Source: Aliihoeflea sp023389195
GTDB taxonomy: Bacteria; Pseudomonadota; Alphaproteobacteria; Rhizobiales; Rhizobiaceae
DNA length: 64,000 nucleotides
Assembly (NCBI GenBank): GCA_023389195.1
Contig: JAEWET010000016.1
Span: 62,001 to 126,000, forward strand
Direction: 5' to 3'
Shown here: piece by piece, positions 1 to 8,513 of the stretch
How the letters are laid out: every line of letters starts with the position of its first letter
How positions within the stretch are numbered: the first letter of the stretch is position 1
Translations under genes and position numbers: made by a program
Notes under the pieces: model-generated
Databases searched by the model: none
What the model was told of the DNA's origin: nothing
Seen by the model: only the letters and a program-made list of their open reading frames with translations

Positions 1-1635
1 GCCTCGCTTCAGAACATGGGCGCGGATTCGTGGCAGTGGCACATGTACGACACCGTCAAGGGGTCGGACTGGCTTGGCGACGTCGACGCGATGGAGTATC
101 TCGCCCGCGAGGCGCCCGCCGCCGTCTACGAGCTCGAGCATTACGGCGTGCCTTTCAGCCGGACCGAAGAGGGCAAGATCTACCAGCGCCCGTTCGGCGG
201 CCACATGCAGAATTTCGGCGACGGCCCGCCCGTCCAGCGCACCTGCGCTGCCGCCGACCGCACCGGCCACGCCATTTTGCACACGCTCTACGGCCAGTCG
301 GTCAAGAACAACGCCCAGTTCTTCATCGAATATTTCGCGCTCGACCTGATCATGACGGACGGCGTGTGCACCGGCGTCGTCGCCTGGAACCTCGACGACG
401 GCACGATCCACCGCTTCTCCGCCAAGATGGTGGTGCTGGCGACGGGCGGCTATGGCCGCGCCTACTTCTCCGCGACGAGCGCCCACACCTGCACCGGCGA
501 CGGCAACGGCATGGTCGCGCGTGCCGGCCTGCCCTTGCAGGACATGGAATTCGTCCAGTTCCACCCGACCGGCATCTACGGCGCGGGCTGCCTCATCACC
601 GAGGGCGTGCGCGGCGAGGGCGGCTATCTCGTCAATTCGGAAGGCGAGCGCTTCATGGAGCGCTATGCCCCGTCGGCGAAGGACCTTGCTTCCCGCGATG
701 TCGTCTCACGCTGCATGACGATGGAGATCCGCGAGGGCCGTGGCGTCGGCAAGGCGAAGGATCACATCTTCCTGCATCTCGACCATCTCGACCCGGCCGT
801 CATCCACGAGCGCCTGCCGGGCATCGCCGAGAGCGCGCGCATCTTCGCCGGCGTCGACGTGACGCGCGAGCCGATCCCGGTCCTGCCGACGGTCCACTAC
901 AATATGGGCGGCATCCCGACCAATTACTGGGGCGAGGTGCTGAACCCGACGGCCGAGAACCCCGATGCGATCGCGCCCGGCCTGATGGCCGTCGGCGAAG
1001 CGGCCTGCGCCTCGGTGCACGGCGCCAACCGCCTCGGCTCCAACTCGCTGATCGATCTCGTCGTCTTCGGCCGCGCCGCCGCCATCCGCGCCGGCCAGGT
1101 GATCGACCGCGACGCGGCGATCCCGGCGATCAACAATGCGGCCTGCGACAAGATCATGGAGCGCTTCGACCGCATCCGCCATTCCAATGGCGGCACGCCG
1201 ACCGCGAAGCTGCGTGACCGGATGCAAAAGGCGATGCAGGACGACGCCGCCGTGTTCCGCACGCAGGACTCGCTGGAAAACGGCTGCAGGCAGATTTCGG
1301 AAATCTGGAACGGGCTTGCCGACATCAAGGTCACCGACCGCTCGATGATCTGGAACTCGGACCTCGTCGAGACGCTCGAGCTCGACAATCTGATGGCGAA
1401 TGCGATCACGACGGTCTATTCGGCCGAGGCGCGCAAGGAAAGCCGCGGCGCGCACGCCCGCGAGGACTTCTCCGAGCGCGACGACGCCAACTGGCGCAAG
1501 CACACACTCTCCTGGGTCGACGAGGCCGGCTATGTCCGCCTCGACTATCGCCCGGTGCACACCGAGCCGATGCTGGCACTGGCCGATGGCGGCATCGACC
1601 CGGCGAAGATCGCCCCGAAGAAGCGCGTTTACTGA
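1..1635 (+). CDS. sdhA: Succinate dehydrogenase flavoprotein subunit, 5' end missing
   Basis: This is the catalytic FAD subunit of respiratory complex II, which oxidises succinate to fumarate at the inner membrane. The reading frame is open from the first base of the window, so the N-terminus with the FAD dinucleotide-binding motif lies upstream; about 545 of a usual 600 or so residues are present. Visible family signatures are FHPTGIYGAGCLITEG, the RGEGGYL segment, the LASRDVVSR segment carrying the substrate-side arginine, and the C-terminal flavin contact HGANRLGSNSLIDL. The gene ends in TGATG, where its stop overlaps the ATG of an unrelated small gene lying between it and sdhB. In relatives sdhB normally follows directly. 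Confidence 0.97.
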   Translation, partial: ASLQNMGADSWQWHMYDTVKGSDWLGDVDAMEYLAREAPAAVYELEHYGVPFSRTEEGKIYQRPFGGHMQNFGDGPPVQRTCAAADRTGHAILHTLYGQSVKNNAQFFIEYFALDLIMTDGVCTGVVAWNLDDGTIHRFSAKMVVLATGGYGRAYFSATSAHTCTGDGNGMVARAGLPLQDMEFVQFHPTGIYGAGCLITEGVRGEGGYLVNSEGERFMERYAPSAKDLASRDVVSRCMTMEIREGRGVGKAKDHIFLHLDHLDPAVIHERLPGIAESARIFAGVDVTREPIPVLPTVHYNMGGIPTNYWGEVLNPTAENPDAIAPGLMAVGEAACASVHGANRLGSNSLIDLVVFGRAAAIRAGQVIDRDAAIPAINNAACDKIMERFDRIRHSNGGTPTAKLRDRMQKAMQDDAAVFRTQDSLENGCRQISEIWNGLADIKVTDRSMIWNSDLVETLELDNLMANAITTVYSAEARKESRGAHAREDFSERDDANWRKHTLSWVDEAGYVRLDYRPVHTEPMLALADGGIDPAKIAPKKRVY

Positions 1636-2138
1636 TGGTGGAAATTCGACTTACGTCCAACAAGGTAAGTTTGTTAGGGTCGGGTGCTGTCAAAACACAA
1701 TTGGCCCACCGTACCCATAAATTTCCGCTAGTTTACGCAATCGCACTGCAAAAAGGCAAGCTAGTCAAATATTCGGAGGGGCGGTTCTCGCGAATAGTCT
1801 ATATTGGCAAATCAGAACGCAGCGGTGGAAATGGGCGTGCATATGCTCATTTGAGATGGATGCAAAAGGTAATGCTTCTCAATCCGGATATCTCATATTT
1901 TCGATTTATTGCCTCGTGCGACGGTGATGTCGAAGTTGGCCAAGCAAAAGCGGTCGAGGACACTTTGCTTCATCGCTTCAGGTCAGAATTTGGAAGGCTT
2001 CCCCTATTTAACACAGCAGGAGGGGAAAAAGCTGGTGCCGACGTAAAATTTGTCGACCGAAATCTTATTTATCGAAAATTCGGCTCGAAGACGGCAGCGG
2101 AATGTCAGATTATTGATATATCTGGGAAAGGCGTTTGA
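1635..2138 (+). CDS. GIY-YIG nuclease-like protein inserted between sdhA and sdhB
   Basis: A 167-residue protein not normally part of the sdh operon. It carries a recognisable GIY-YIG nuclease pattern: LVY at residues 32-34, VYIG at 55-58 followed by KS, candidate catalytic Arg68 with His72, Glu108 in the helix KAVEDTLL, and Asn126 in PLFNTAGG. The spacing between LVY and YIG (about 22 residues) is long but known for some restriction-type members. The gene is visibly poorer in G+C than both neighbours and uses codons such as TTA, ATA and CTA that are rare around it, which suggests recent transfer. Its ATG overlaps the sdhA stop (TGATG), and its TGA lies one base before the sdhB ATG. It therefore sits exactly in the junction without breaking either gene. 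The nuclease assignment is inferred from motifs only; target and activity are unknown. Confidence 0.72.
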   Translation: MVEIRLTSNKVSLLGSGAVKTQLAHRTHKFPLVYAIALQKGKLVKYSEGRFSRIVYIGKSERSGGNGRAYAHLRWMQKVMLLNPDISYFRFIASCDGDVEVGQAKAVEDTLLHRFRSEFGRLPLFNTAGGEKAGADVKFVDRNLIYRKFGSKTAAECQIIDISGKGV

Positions 2139-2139
2139 A

Positions 2140-2919
2140 ATGGTCGAAATCACCCTTCCCAAGAATTCGCGGATCAACGAGGGCAAGACCTGGCCGAAGC
2201 CGGCCGGTGCCACGAACCTTCGCGAATACAAGATCTATCGCTGGTCGCCGGATGACGACGAGAACCCGCGCACCGACACCTATTATGTCGACATGGACGA
2301 TTGCGGGCCGATGGTCCTCGATGCGCTCCTGTGGATCAAGAACAATGTCGATCCGACGCTGACGCTGCGCCGCTCGTGCCGCGAGGGCATCTGCGGCTCG
2401 TGCGCGATGAACATCGACGGCACCAACACGCTTGCCTGCACCAAGGGCGCGGACGAGGTGTCGGGCGTCGTCAAGGTCTATCCGCTGCCGCACATGCCGG
2501 TGGTCAAGGACCTCGTGCCGGACCTGACCGTTCCCTACGCGCAGCTTTCCTCGATCCAGCCCTGGCTGCAGACGGTCTCGCCCGAGCCCGCCAAGGAATG
2601 GACGCAGAGCCACGAGGACCGGCAGAAGCTCGACGGGCTCTACGAGTGCATCCTGTGCTTCTGCTGCCAGACTTCGTGCCCGTCCTATTGGTGGAACGGC
2701 GAGCGCTATCTCGGCCCCGCCGTGCTGCTGCAGGCCTATCGCTGGCTGATCGACAGCCGTGACGAGGCGACCGGCGAGCGGCTCGACAACCTCGAAGATC
2801 CGTTCCGCCTCTATCGCTGCCACACGATCATGAACTGCACGCAGGCCTGCCCGAAGGGGCTGAACCCGGCCAAGGCGATTGCTGAGATCAAGAAGATGAT
2901 GGTGGAACGGCGGGTTTAG
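2140..2919 (+). CDS. sdhB: Succinate dehydrogenase iron-sulfur subunit
   Basis: A 259-residue electron-transfer subunit of complex II that passes electrons from the flavin to quinone. The N-terminal ferredoxin-like domain has the [2Fe-2S] cysteines in SCREGICGSCAMNIDG and a later Cys in LACTKG. The C-terminal domain has the [4Fe-4S]/[3Fe-4S] motifs ECILCFCCQTSCPSYWW and CHTIMNCTQACPKGLNP. The ATG at 2140 was chosen because MVEITLPKNS is the expected N-terminus. An earlier in-frame start at 2050 would lie inside the inserted GIY-YIG gene. The ribosome site for this start (GGGAAAGG at 2124-2131) is supplied by the 3' end of that inserted gene. Confidence 0.97.
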   Translation: MVEITLPKNSRINEGKTWPKPAGATNLREYKIYRWSPDDDENPRTDTYYVDMDDCGPMVLDALLWIKNNVDPTLTLRRSCREGICGSCAMNIDGTNTLACTKGADEVSGVVKVYPLPHMPVVKDLVPDLTVPYAQLSSIQPWLQTVSPEPAKEWTQSHEDRQKLDGLYECILCFCCQTSCPSYWWNGERYLGPAVLLQAYRWLIDSRDEATGERLDNLEDPFRLYRCHTIMNCTQACPKGLNPAKAIAEIKKMMVERRV

Positions 2920-2932
2920 CCCGCGCCACCGC

Positions 2933-3061
2933 GCGTCATCCCGGAATGGGATCGGCGCGCAGCGGCGAGACCCTATCCGTGACCCATTCCGTGACCTTCG
3001 ACGGCACGGAATGGGTCCCGGCTCTCGCCTCGCTTCGCTCGGACTTCGGCCGGGATGACGC
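2933..3061. repeat. Intergenic palindromic element, family C (CGTCATCCCGG type)
   Basis: Between sdhB and msrA. Outer 12-base inverted arms GCGTCATCCCGG (2933-2944) and CCGGGATGACGC (3050-3061) enclose a second inverted pair, GACCCATTCCGTG (2981-2993) and CACGGAATGGGTC (3005-3017). Such nested palindromes are common between genes in alphaproteobacteria. It probably forms a structured transcript end after sdhB. Only this copy was seen in the window. Confidence 0.7.
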
Positions 3062-3157
3062 CCGGCATTGGACGGATCACGTCCCCATCCCGCAGCCTTG
3101 ATTTGAAACTGCCCCGCACGGCGCTACGTTCCTTCGCAACACCTTCGGAGGACGACC

Positions 3158-3760
3158 ATGTTCCGCACTGCCGCGCTTGCGCTCACCCTTGCCTTTACCG
3201 CCCTGCCGGCCTCCGCGCAGAACACCGAGCGGGCGATTTTCGCCGGCGGGTGCTTCTGGTGCGTGGAGTCCGATTTCGACAAGGTCGGCGGCGTCATTTC
3301 GACGACGTCGGGCTATATCGGCGGGACGAACGAGAATCCGACCTACGAGAACCACACCGCCGCGCGGCACCGCGAGGCGGTCGAGATCGTCTACGACCCG
3401 TCGCGGGTCAGCTATGACGCGCTGCTGTCGGCCTTCTTCCGCTCGGTCGATCCAACCGATGCAGGCGGGCAGTTCTGCGATCGGGGCTTCAGCTATTCCA
3501 CCGCAGTCTATGCGGTCGGCGACGCCCAGCTTGCGGCCGCGCAGGCCGCGAAGACGGAAGCCGCGCAGGCGCTCGGCGGCGTGCAGCTTGCGACCGAAAT
3601 CGTGCCGGCGCCGCAATTCTGGCCGGCCGAGGAATACCATCAGGACTATTACACCAAGAATCCGCTGCGCTACCGCTACTATCGCGGCGCGTGCGGCCGC
3701 GATGCGCGGGTGAAAGAGGTCTGGGGCTCCGAGGCGATGGCGGGCATTAAAGGCAGTTAG
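3158..3760 (+). CDS. msrA: Peptide methionine sulfoxide reductase MsrA, exported
   Basis: A 200-residue enzyme that reduces methionine-S-sulfoxide in proteins. Residues 1-20 form a signal peptide (hydrophobic LALTLAFTALPASA, cleavage after ASA), so this copy probably acts in the periplasm. The catalytic motif GCFWC lies at residues 31-35 with Cys32 as nucleophile. Conserved downstream segments include YENHTAARHREAVEIVYDP and AEEYHQDYY, and a candidate recycling cysteine lies in RGACGRD near the C-terminus. No MsrB domain is fused or adjacent. The gene stands alone between a palindromic element and a converging dehydrogenase gene. Confidence 0.95.
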   Translation: MFRTAALALTLAFTALPASAQNTERAIFAGGCFWCVESDFDKVGGVISTTSGYIGGTNENPTYENHTAARHREAVEIVYDPSRVSYDALLSAFFRSVDPTDAGGQFCDRGFSYSTAVYAVGDAQLAAAQAAKTEAAQALGGVQLATEIVPAPQFWPAEEYHQDYYTKNPLRYRYYRGACGRDARVKEVWGSEAMAGIKGS

Positions 3761-3962
3761 CAGGACGCGCCGATATCAGGCCTGAGCGGACTGCAAATGG
3801 CAGCTTTCTGCGCTTCCGGTGCTCATGGACCGAATGTCCACTCCGCTCCGGTTCTCGAAATCCGCCATTTTCGTCTCGCCCATGCCAGATATCCACACGT
3901 CCTGAGCCGATTCCGGCCGGGGTCGGTTTTCCGATCTCCCGGCCGGTTCCCCTCGGAAGCGA

Positions 3963-5075
3963 TCAGTGGCGCGCGGCGACGCGCTTGTCGGCGATTTCCT
4001 CGGCGATCGCGTTGGTCGGGCGCCTTTCGGCGTCCGCACGGGCGAAGATGTCGGCGAGCGTCGCCGGGATCGTCTCGACGAGCTTCATCGCGCGGGCGCG
4101 GACATAGCCGCCGGGCAGGAGTTCGCTCGCGACGTTGATCAGGCCGCCGGCATTGATGACGTAGTCGGGCGCGTAGAGGATGCCGCGTTCGGCGAGGAGC
4201 GTCGCGTCGGCCTCGCTGGCAAGCTGGTTGTTCGCCGCGCCTGCGATCACCTTCGCCCTGATGGCGTCGATCATGCCGGCATGGATGACGCCGCCGAGCG
4301 CGCAGGGGGCGAACACGTCGACATCGGCGGTCGCCATGGCCTCGGAAGCGAGCGCGGTCGCGCCGAAGTCGCGGACGGCCTGTTCGACGCGCGCCTTGTC
4401 GATGTCGGCGACGACCAGCGTCGCACCGGCTTCGTGCAGTTGCTCTGCCAACCGGCGGCCGACCGAGCCCAGCCCTTGCACGCCGACGCGCAGGCCCGTC
4501 AGATCGTCGCGGCCGAAGCGGTGCTTCACGGCGGCGTTCAGGCCGAGAAAGACGCCGTGGGCGGTGACGGGCGAGGGGTTCTCGCTGCCGCCGACCGTCG
4601 TGCCGGTGACGTTGGGCGTGCGGGCGCGCGGGAAGTCGGCGTGGGCAAGCGTCAGGCCGACATCCTCGCCGGTGTAGTAGTCGCCGTCGAGTCCGGCCAG
4701 CATCTCGGCATAGGCTTCGAGGAGTTCGGGAGTCTTGTCCGTCTTCGCATTGGCGAGGATGACCGCCTTGCCGCCGCCGAAGGGCATGCCGGCGATGGCG
4801 GATTTGTAGGTCATTCCGCGCGACAGTCGCAGCGCGTCGGTGATCGCGGCTTCCAGGCTTTCGTGCTTCCAGACGCGCGTGCCGCCCAGCGCGGGGCCGA
4901 GCTTCGTGTCGTGGATCGCGACGATGGCGATCAAGCCGCGCGTCTCGTCGCGGCCGAGCACGATGCGCTCATGGCCGTCGAAGCCGGGCAGGAGCCTTGC
5001 GTCGTCGGTGATGTCGGAGATTTCGAGCGTGGAGCGCATGGCGGTGCGCTGGATAGGCTTGTGAGCCTGCAACAT
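3963..5075 (-). CDS. Glu/Leu/Phe/Val-type amino acid dehydrogenase, leucine dehydrogenase-like
   Basis: A 370-residue NAD-dependent oxidative deaminase of the leucine dehydrogenase class. It has the substrate-binding and catalytic lysines in MTYKSAIAGMPFGGGKAVI (Lys91 and Lys103), the conserved TGEDVG segment, and a Rossmann motif VQGLGSVGRRLAE. Length and motifs fit leucine/valine/phenylalanine dehydrogenases better than the 450-residue glutamate enzymes. The likely role is branched-chain amino acid catabolism, but substrate cannot be settled from the sequence. The start is supported by GGAGGAAAC just upstream. A G+C-rich stem-loop around 3917-3951, beyond the stop, could act as its transcript end. 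Confidence 0.85.
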   Translation of the reverse strand: MLQAHKPIQRTAMRSTLEISDITDDARLLPGFDGHERIVLGRDETRGLIAIVAIHDTKLGPALGGTRVWKHESLEAAITDALRLSRGMTYKSAIAGMPFGGGKAVILANAKTDKTPELLEAYAEMLAGLDGDYYTGEDVGLTLAHADFPRARTPNVTGTTVGGSENPSPVTAHGVFLGLNAAVKHRFGRDDLTGLRVGVQGLGSVGRRLAEQLHEAGATLVVADIDKARVEQAVRDFGATALASEAMATADVDVFAPCALGGVIHAGMIDAIRAKVIAGAANNQLASEADATLLAERGILYAPDYVINAGGLINVASELLPGGYVRARAMKLVETIPATLADIFARADAERRPTNAIAEEIADKRVAARH

Positions 5076-5196
5076 GGCGTTTCCTCCCGTCTGTTACATG
5101 TGCAACAGTCTAGGCGAAACGCGCGGTTCTTTGGTTGCGAAGACGCAAGGGAAACGGATGTTCCCTTGCGTTAAATCGTTCGGCCGGATCAGGAAA

Positions 5197-5634
5197 TTAC
5201 GCGAGCTTCGCGTCCAACGTGACCTTGATCGCGCCGAGCGCCTTGGAAACCGGGCAGCCGGTCTTAGCCTTTTCGGCCAGTTCCCGGAACTTGGCCTCGT
5301 CGACGCCGGGCACCTTGGCGTTGAGCTTCAGCGCGCTTTCGGTGATCTCGAAGCCGCCGCCGGCAGCCGGGCCGTAGGTGACGGTCGCGGTGGTCTCCAG
5401 CTTTTCGGCCGGCGTGCCGCTTTCGGCCAGAAGATGCGAGAGCTGCATGGAGAAGCAGCCGGCATGGGCGGCGGCGATCAGTTCTTCCGGGTTGGTGCCC
5501 GACTTGCCGCTCTCGTCCTCGAAGCGGCCCTTGAAGGAATAGGGCTGCTTGGAGAACGCGCCGCTCTGCATGTCGAGCGTGCCCGATCCGTCCTTGAGCG
5601 CGCCTTGCCAGATTGCCGTTGCATGCCTGTTCAT
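5197..5634 (-). CDS. OsmC/Ohr-family peroxiredoxin
   Basis: A 145-residue OsmC-fold protein that would reduce organic hydroperoxides with two cysteines. Cys60 is in AAAHAGCFSMQL and Cys127 in KTGCPVSKAL, the conserved pair of the family. The ATG at 5634 (MNRHATAIW) was chosen over a TTG five codons earlier because GGAGAG lies at the right distance in front of the ATG. It is followed on the same strand, further left, by the dehydrogenase gene, with a gap of about 120 bases. OsmC rather than Ohr is favoured by the MNRHATAIWQG start, common in OsmC proteins. Confidence 0.9.
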   Translation of the reverse strand: MNRHATAIWQGALKDGSGTLDMQSGAFSKQPYSFKGRFEDESGKSGTNPEELIAAAHAGCFSMQLSHLLAESGTPAEKLETTATVTYGPAAGGGFEITESALKLNAKVPGVDEAKFRELAEKAKTGCPVSKALGAIKVTLDAKLA

Positions 5635-5701
5635 GTTGCTCTCCTTCAAGAGGGTTGGTGTTGTCCTTCAACCTAGGAGCCGGCGCGGCGGTTTCCAGTG
5701 G

Positions 5702-6160
5702 TTATTGGCAGACGTCGATCCATTCGGCGCCGGTGAGCGCGACAAGGCGGTCGGTCGGCAGGCGGATCGCGGCGTTGGTGGCGCCGGCGGCGGGCACGAC
5801 CTCGTCGAACTTTTGCAGCGAGACGTCGCAATAGATGGGCAGCGCCGAGGGCAGGCCGAAGGGGCAGACGCCGCCGACCGGATGCGACGTCACCTCCACC
5901 ACCTCTTCGGCCGGCAGCATGCGCGCCTTGCCGCCGAAGCGGTCCTTGAACTTGCGGTTGTCGAGCCGCGCCAGACCCGAGGCGACGATCAGCATCGGCT
6001 CCTCGCCGACGCGCAGGCAGATCGTCTTGGCGATCTGGTCCGGCGCGACGCCATGGGCTTCGGCCGCGAGCGCGACAGTGGCGGAGCTCTGTTCGGTCTC
6101 GATGACGGAAATGTCGGGGGCGTTCTCGGCGAGGAACGCGCGCACGCTTTCAAGGCTCAT
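5702..6160 (-). CDS. YbaK/EbsC-family aminoacyl-tRNA deacylase
   Basis: A 152-residue member of the YbaK/ProX editing family, which hydrolyses mischarged aminoacyl-tRNA such as Cys- or Ala-tRNA(Pro) in trans. Typical features are the AKTICLRV strand, the RLDNRKFKDRFG segment and the glycine-rich motif HPVGGVCPFGLP that lines the active site. It ends with GAEWIDVCQ. It lies 16 bases after the UbiH-like gene on the same strand, so the two are probably co-transcribed. Which mischarged tRNA it edits cannot be told from the sequence. Confidence 0.88.
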   Translation of the reverse strand: MSLESVRAFLAENAPDISVIETEQSSATVALAAEAHGVAPDQIAKTICLRVGEEPMLIVASGLARLDNRKFKDRFGGKARMLPAEEVVEVTSHPVGGVCPFGLPSALPIYCDVSLQKFDEVVPAAGATNAAIRLPTDRLVALTGAEWIDVCQ

Positions 6161-6176
6161 GGATTGTCCTGAATTT

Positions 6177-7427
6177 TCAGATGGCTTCGCCGCGCAACAG
6201 GCGCGGGGCGGCGGGCGAGAGGCCCGAGGCCTGGCGGATGAAGAACTCCTTCAGGCGCGGCATGCGCTCGACGAGGCCGAGGCCGATGTCGCGGACAGCG
6301 CGGACCGGGGCGATGTCGTTGGAGAAGAGGCGGTTCAGAACGTCGGTGGTGACGCCCATCTGGACCGTGTCGAAACGGCGCCAGCGCTCATAGCGCTGGA
6401 GGACGTCGAGCGCGCCGATGTCCTGGCCGAGCCGGTCGGCCTCGACGATGGTTTCGGCAAGCGCGGCGGCGTCCTTGAAGCCGAGATTGAGGCCCTGGCC
6501 GGCAATCGGGTGAATGCCGTGCGCGGCGTCGCCGACGAGGGCGAAGCGGTCCTTGACGAAATCGCGCGCGAGCGTCAGCCCCAGCGGCCAGGCGCGGGGC
6601 TTGCCCTCGACATGGATTTTGCCGAGTTCGAGGCCGAAGCGCTGTTCGAGTTCGTGCTCGAAGACGATCAGATCGTCGGCGACGAGGCGGTCGGCATCCT
6701 CGGTGCGCTCGGTCCAGACGATCGAGGAGCGGTTGTTGCCGTTCTCGTCGGGCGCGAGCGGCAGGGTGGCGAAGGGACCGGCGGGCAGGAAGTGCTCTTC
6801 CGCGCGGCCATTGTGCGGGCGCTCGTGGCGGACGGTGCAGACGATGCCGGACTGGCCGTAATCCCAGTGGACCGTGCGGATGCCGGCCATGTCGCGCAGC
6901 CGCGATTTGACGCCATCGGCGGCGACGAGCAGCCGCGCCTCGACACTCGACCCGTCGGCGAAATCGACGCGGGTCGTCGCGGCAAGCGGCGCGAAGCCGG
7001 TGACGCCAAGCCCTTCGCGGATCTCGACGCCGAGTTCGCCAGCGCGGCGCCTCAGCGCGCCGTTGAGATTCTTGTTGGCGACCATGTGGGCGAAGGCTTC
7101 GCCGGGCCCAACCTCGCCATCGAAGGTGAGGAAGACGGGCCGCACGGGATCGGAGGTGCGCGAATCGGTGACGATCATCTCCGTCATCGCCTGCGCGCCC
7201 GGTGCGATCTCGTCCCAGCAGCCAAGCTGGTCGAGCATCCGCGTCGCCGCCGCCGCGATGGCAGAAGCGCGGGTGTCGCGCTGCCAGACGCTTTCGGGCG
7301 CGGCATCGACGATCAGGACCGACAGGTTCGGCCGCGCCGCCTTGATCGAGACGGCGGTCGCCAGACCGACATAGCCCGCGCCGGCGATGACGATGTCGAC
7401 CGCGCGCGTCTTCGTGTCTTCAACCAT
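6177..7427 (-). CDS. FAD-dependent UbiH/COQ6-family monooxygenase (ubiquinone biosynthesis)
   Basis: A 416-residue flavoprotein hydroxylase of the UbiH/UbiF/VisC family. It has an N-terminal FAD-binding Rossmann motif (IVIAGAGYVGLATAV, residues 12-26), the central DG motif (LVAADGVKSRLR), and the C-terminal FAD motif GDAAHGIHPIAGQGLNLG. The expected role is hydroxylation of the ubiquinone ring at the membrane. Which ring position it acts on cannot be decided, because alphaproteobacterial members have varied regiospecificity. It is the first gene of a pair with the YbaK-like gene and is divergent from tesB, with about 100 bases between them for both promoters. Confidence 0.9.
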   Translation of the reverse strand: MVEDTKTRAVDIVIAGAGYVGLATAVSIKAARPNLSVLIVDAAPESVWQRDTRASAIAAAATRMLDQLGCWDEIAPGAQAMTEMIVTDSRTSDPVRPVFLTFDGEVGPGEAFAHMVANKNLNGALRRRAGELGVEIREGLGVTGFAPLAATTRVDFADGSSVEARLLVAADGVKSRLRDMAGIRTVHWDYGQSGIVCTVRHERPHNGRAEEHFLPAGPFATLPLAPDENGNNRSSIVWTERTEDADRLVADDLIVFEHELEQRFGLELGKIHVEGKPRAWPLGLTLARDFVKDRFALVGDAAHGIHPIAGQGLNLGFKDAAALAETIVEADRLGQDIGALDVLQRYERWRRFDTVQMGVTTDVLNRLFSNDIAPVRAVRDIGLGLVERMPRLKEFFIRQASGLSPAAPRLLRGEAI

Positions 7428-7531
7428 GGATCGGTCCTTCCAAATGCCTGTCTTCTTGACTTCGCGGTGCGTAGCTGATGCAAACCGCGCATCTTTCCAA
7501 GGAATGTCGGCCTTCGCCGGGGGATTTCAAC

Positions 7532-8407
7532 ATGACGACCGCCATGCAGGAACTTCTGTCCATACTCGATCTCGAGCGGCTGGAACACAATCTGTATCGT
7601 GGTCGCAGCCCGCAGGCGGGCTGGCAGCGGGTTTTCGGCGGTCAGGTCATCGGCCAGGCGCTGGTCGCCGCGCAGCGCACGGTGGAGGCCGAGCGCCACG
7701 TCCACTCGCTGCATTGCTACTTCATGCGGCCGGGCGATCCCTCGGTGCCGATCATCTACGAGGTCGACCGCATCCGCGACGGCGGGTCGTTCACCACAAG
7801 GCGCGTCGTCGCCATCCAGCACGGCCATGCGATCTTTTCGCTCGAAGCCTCGTTCCAGGCCGAGGAGGAGGGACTTGAGCACCAGATCGACGGGCCGACC
7901 GACGTGCCGGAGCCAGAGACGCTGAAGTCGCAGACCGAACTCATCGAGATGATGGGCGACAACGTGCCCGAGGCGATCCGCAAATTCTGGGCGCGCGAGC
8001 GGCCGCTCGAGATCAAGCCGGTCATCCTCGAGCACTACACGACGCGCAAGAAGCTGCCGCCGCAACAGCGCGTATGGGTGCGCACCTCGGGCGACGTGCC
8101 GGACGACCGGGCGCTGCAGGCGGCGATCCTCGCCTACCTCTCCGACATGACGCTGCTCGACACGTCGACCTTCGCGCATGGCCGCACCGGCTTCGACCCC
8201 GATTTGATGATGGCGAGCCTCGACCACGCCATGTGGTTCCACCGCCCGCACAAGCTCGACGACTGGCTGCTCTACAGCCAGGACAGCCCGAACGCGATCG
8301 GCGCGCGCGGCTTTACGCGCGGCTTCCTCTACGGCCGTGACGGTCGGTTGATCGCCTCGGTGGCGCAGGAAGGCCTGGTCCGCGTGAAGACGACGCCCAA
8401 AAAATAG
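7532..8407 (+). CDS. tesB: Acyl-CoA thioesterase II
   Basis: A 291-residue double-hotdog thioesterase that hydrolyses acyl-CoA to free fatty acid and CoA in the cytoplasm. Recognisable segments are RVFGGQVIGQALVAAQRTV, HSLHCYFMRPGD, and in the second hotdog domain ILAYLSDMTLLDT and SLDHAMWFHRP, which carry the active-site Asp/Thr/Gln network. The ATG at 7532 was chosen because it is preceded by a GGGGGA sequence and gives the expected MTTAMQELL start. A start 18 codons earlier has no family support. The next gene, glnK, has its own promoter, so tesB is probably monocistronic. Confidence 0.95.
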   Translation: MTTAMQELLSILDLERLEHNLYRGRSPQAGWQRVFGGQVIGQALVAAQRTVEAERHVHSLHCYFMRPGDPSVPIIYEVDRIRDGGSFTTRRVVAIQHGHAIFSLEASFQAEEEGLEHQIDGPTDVPEPETLKSQTELIEMMGDNVPEAIRKFWARERPLEIKPVILEHYTTRKKLPPQQRVWVRTSGDVPDDRALQAAILAYLSDMTLLDTSTFAHGRTGFDPDLMMASLDHAMWFHRPHKLDDWLLYSQDSPNAIGARGFTRGFLYGRDGRLIASVAQEGLVRVKTTPKK

Positions 8408-8513
8408 GCAAAACCCGCCAAGCCTCACGAAACTGATCATTAATTAGGCGACCGCTCGCTTCGCGGCGGTTGCCAATGCCCCATTTCAGCCCTGATTCCC
8501 GGTCGCGCGCCAA

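Noticed and set aside
2050..2139. An earlier start for sdhB
   Set aside because: These 30 codons come from a shifted frame of the inserted GIY-YIG gene and bear no resemblance to SdhB N-termini.
3963..5075. Assignment as glutamate dehydrogenase
   Set aside because: Length (370 residues) and the MTYKSAIAGMPFGGGK pattern fit the leucine dehydrogenase group; a separate large NAD-type glutamate dehydrogenase is present at 54.2 kb.
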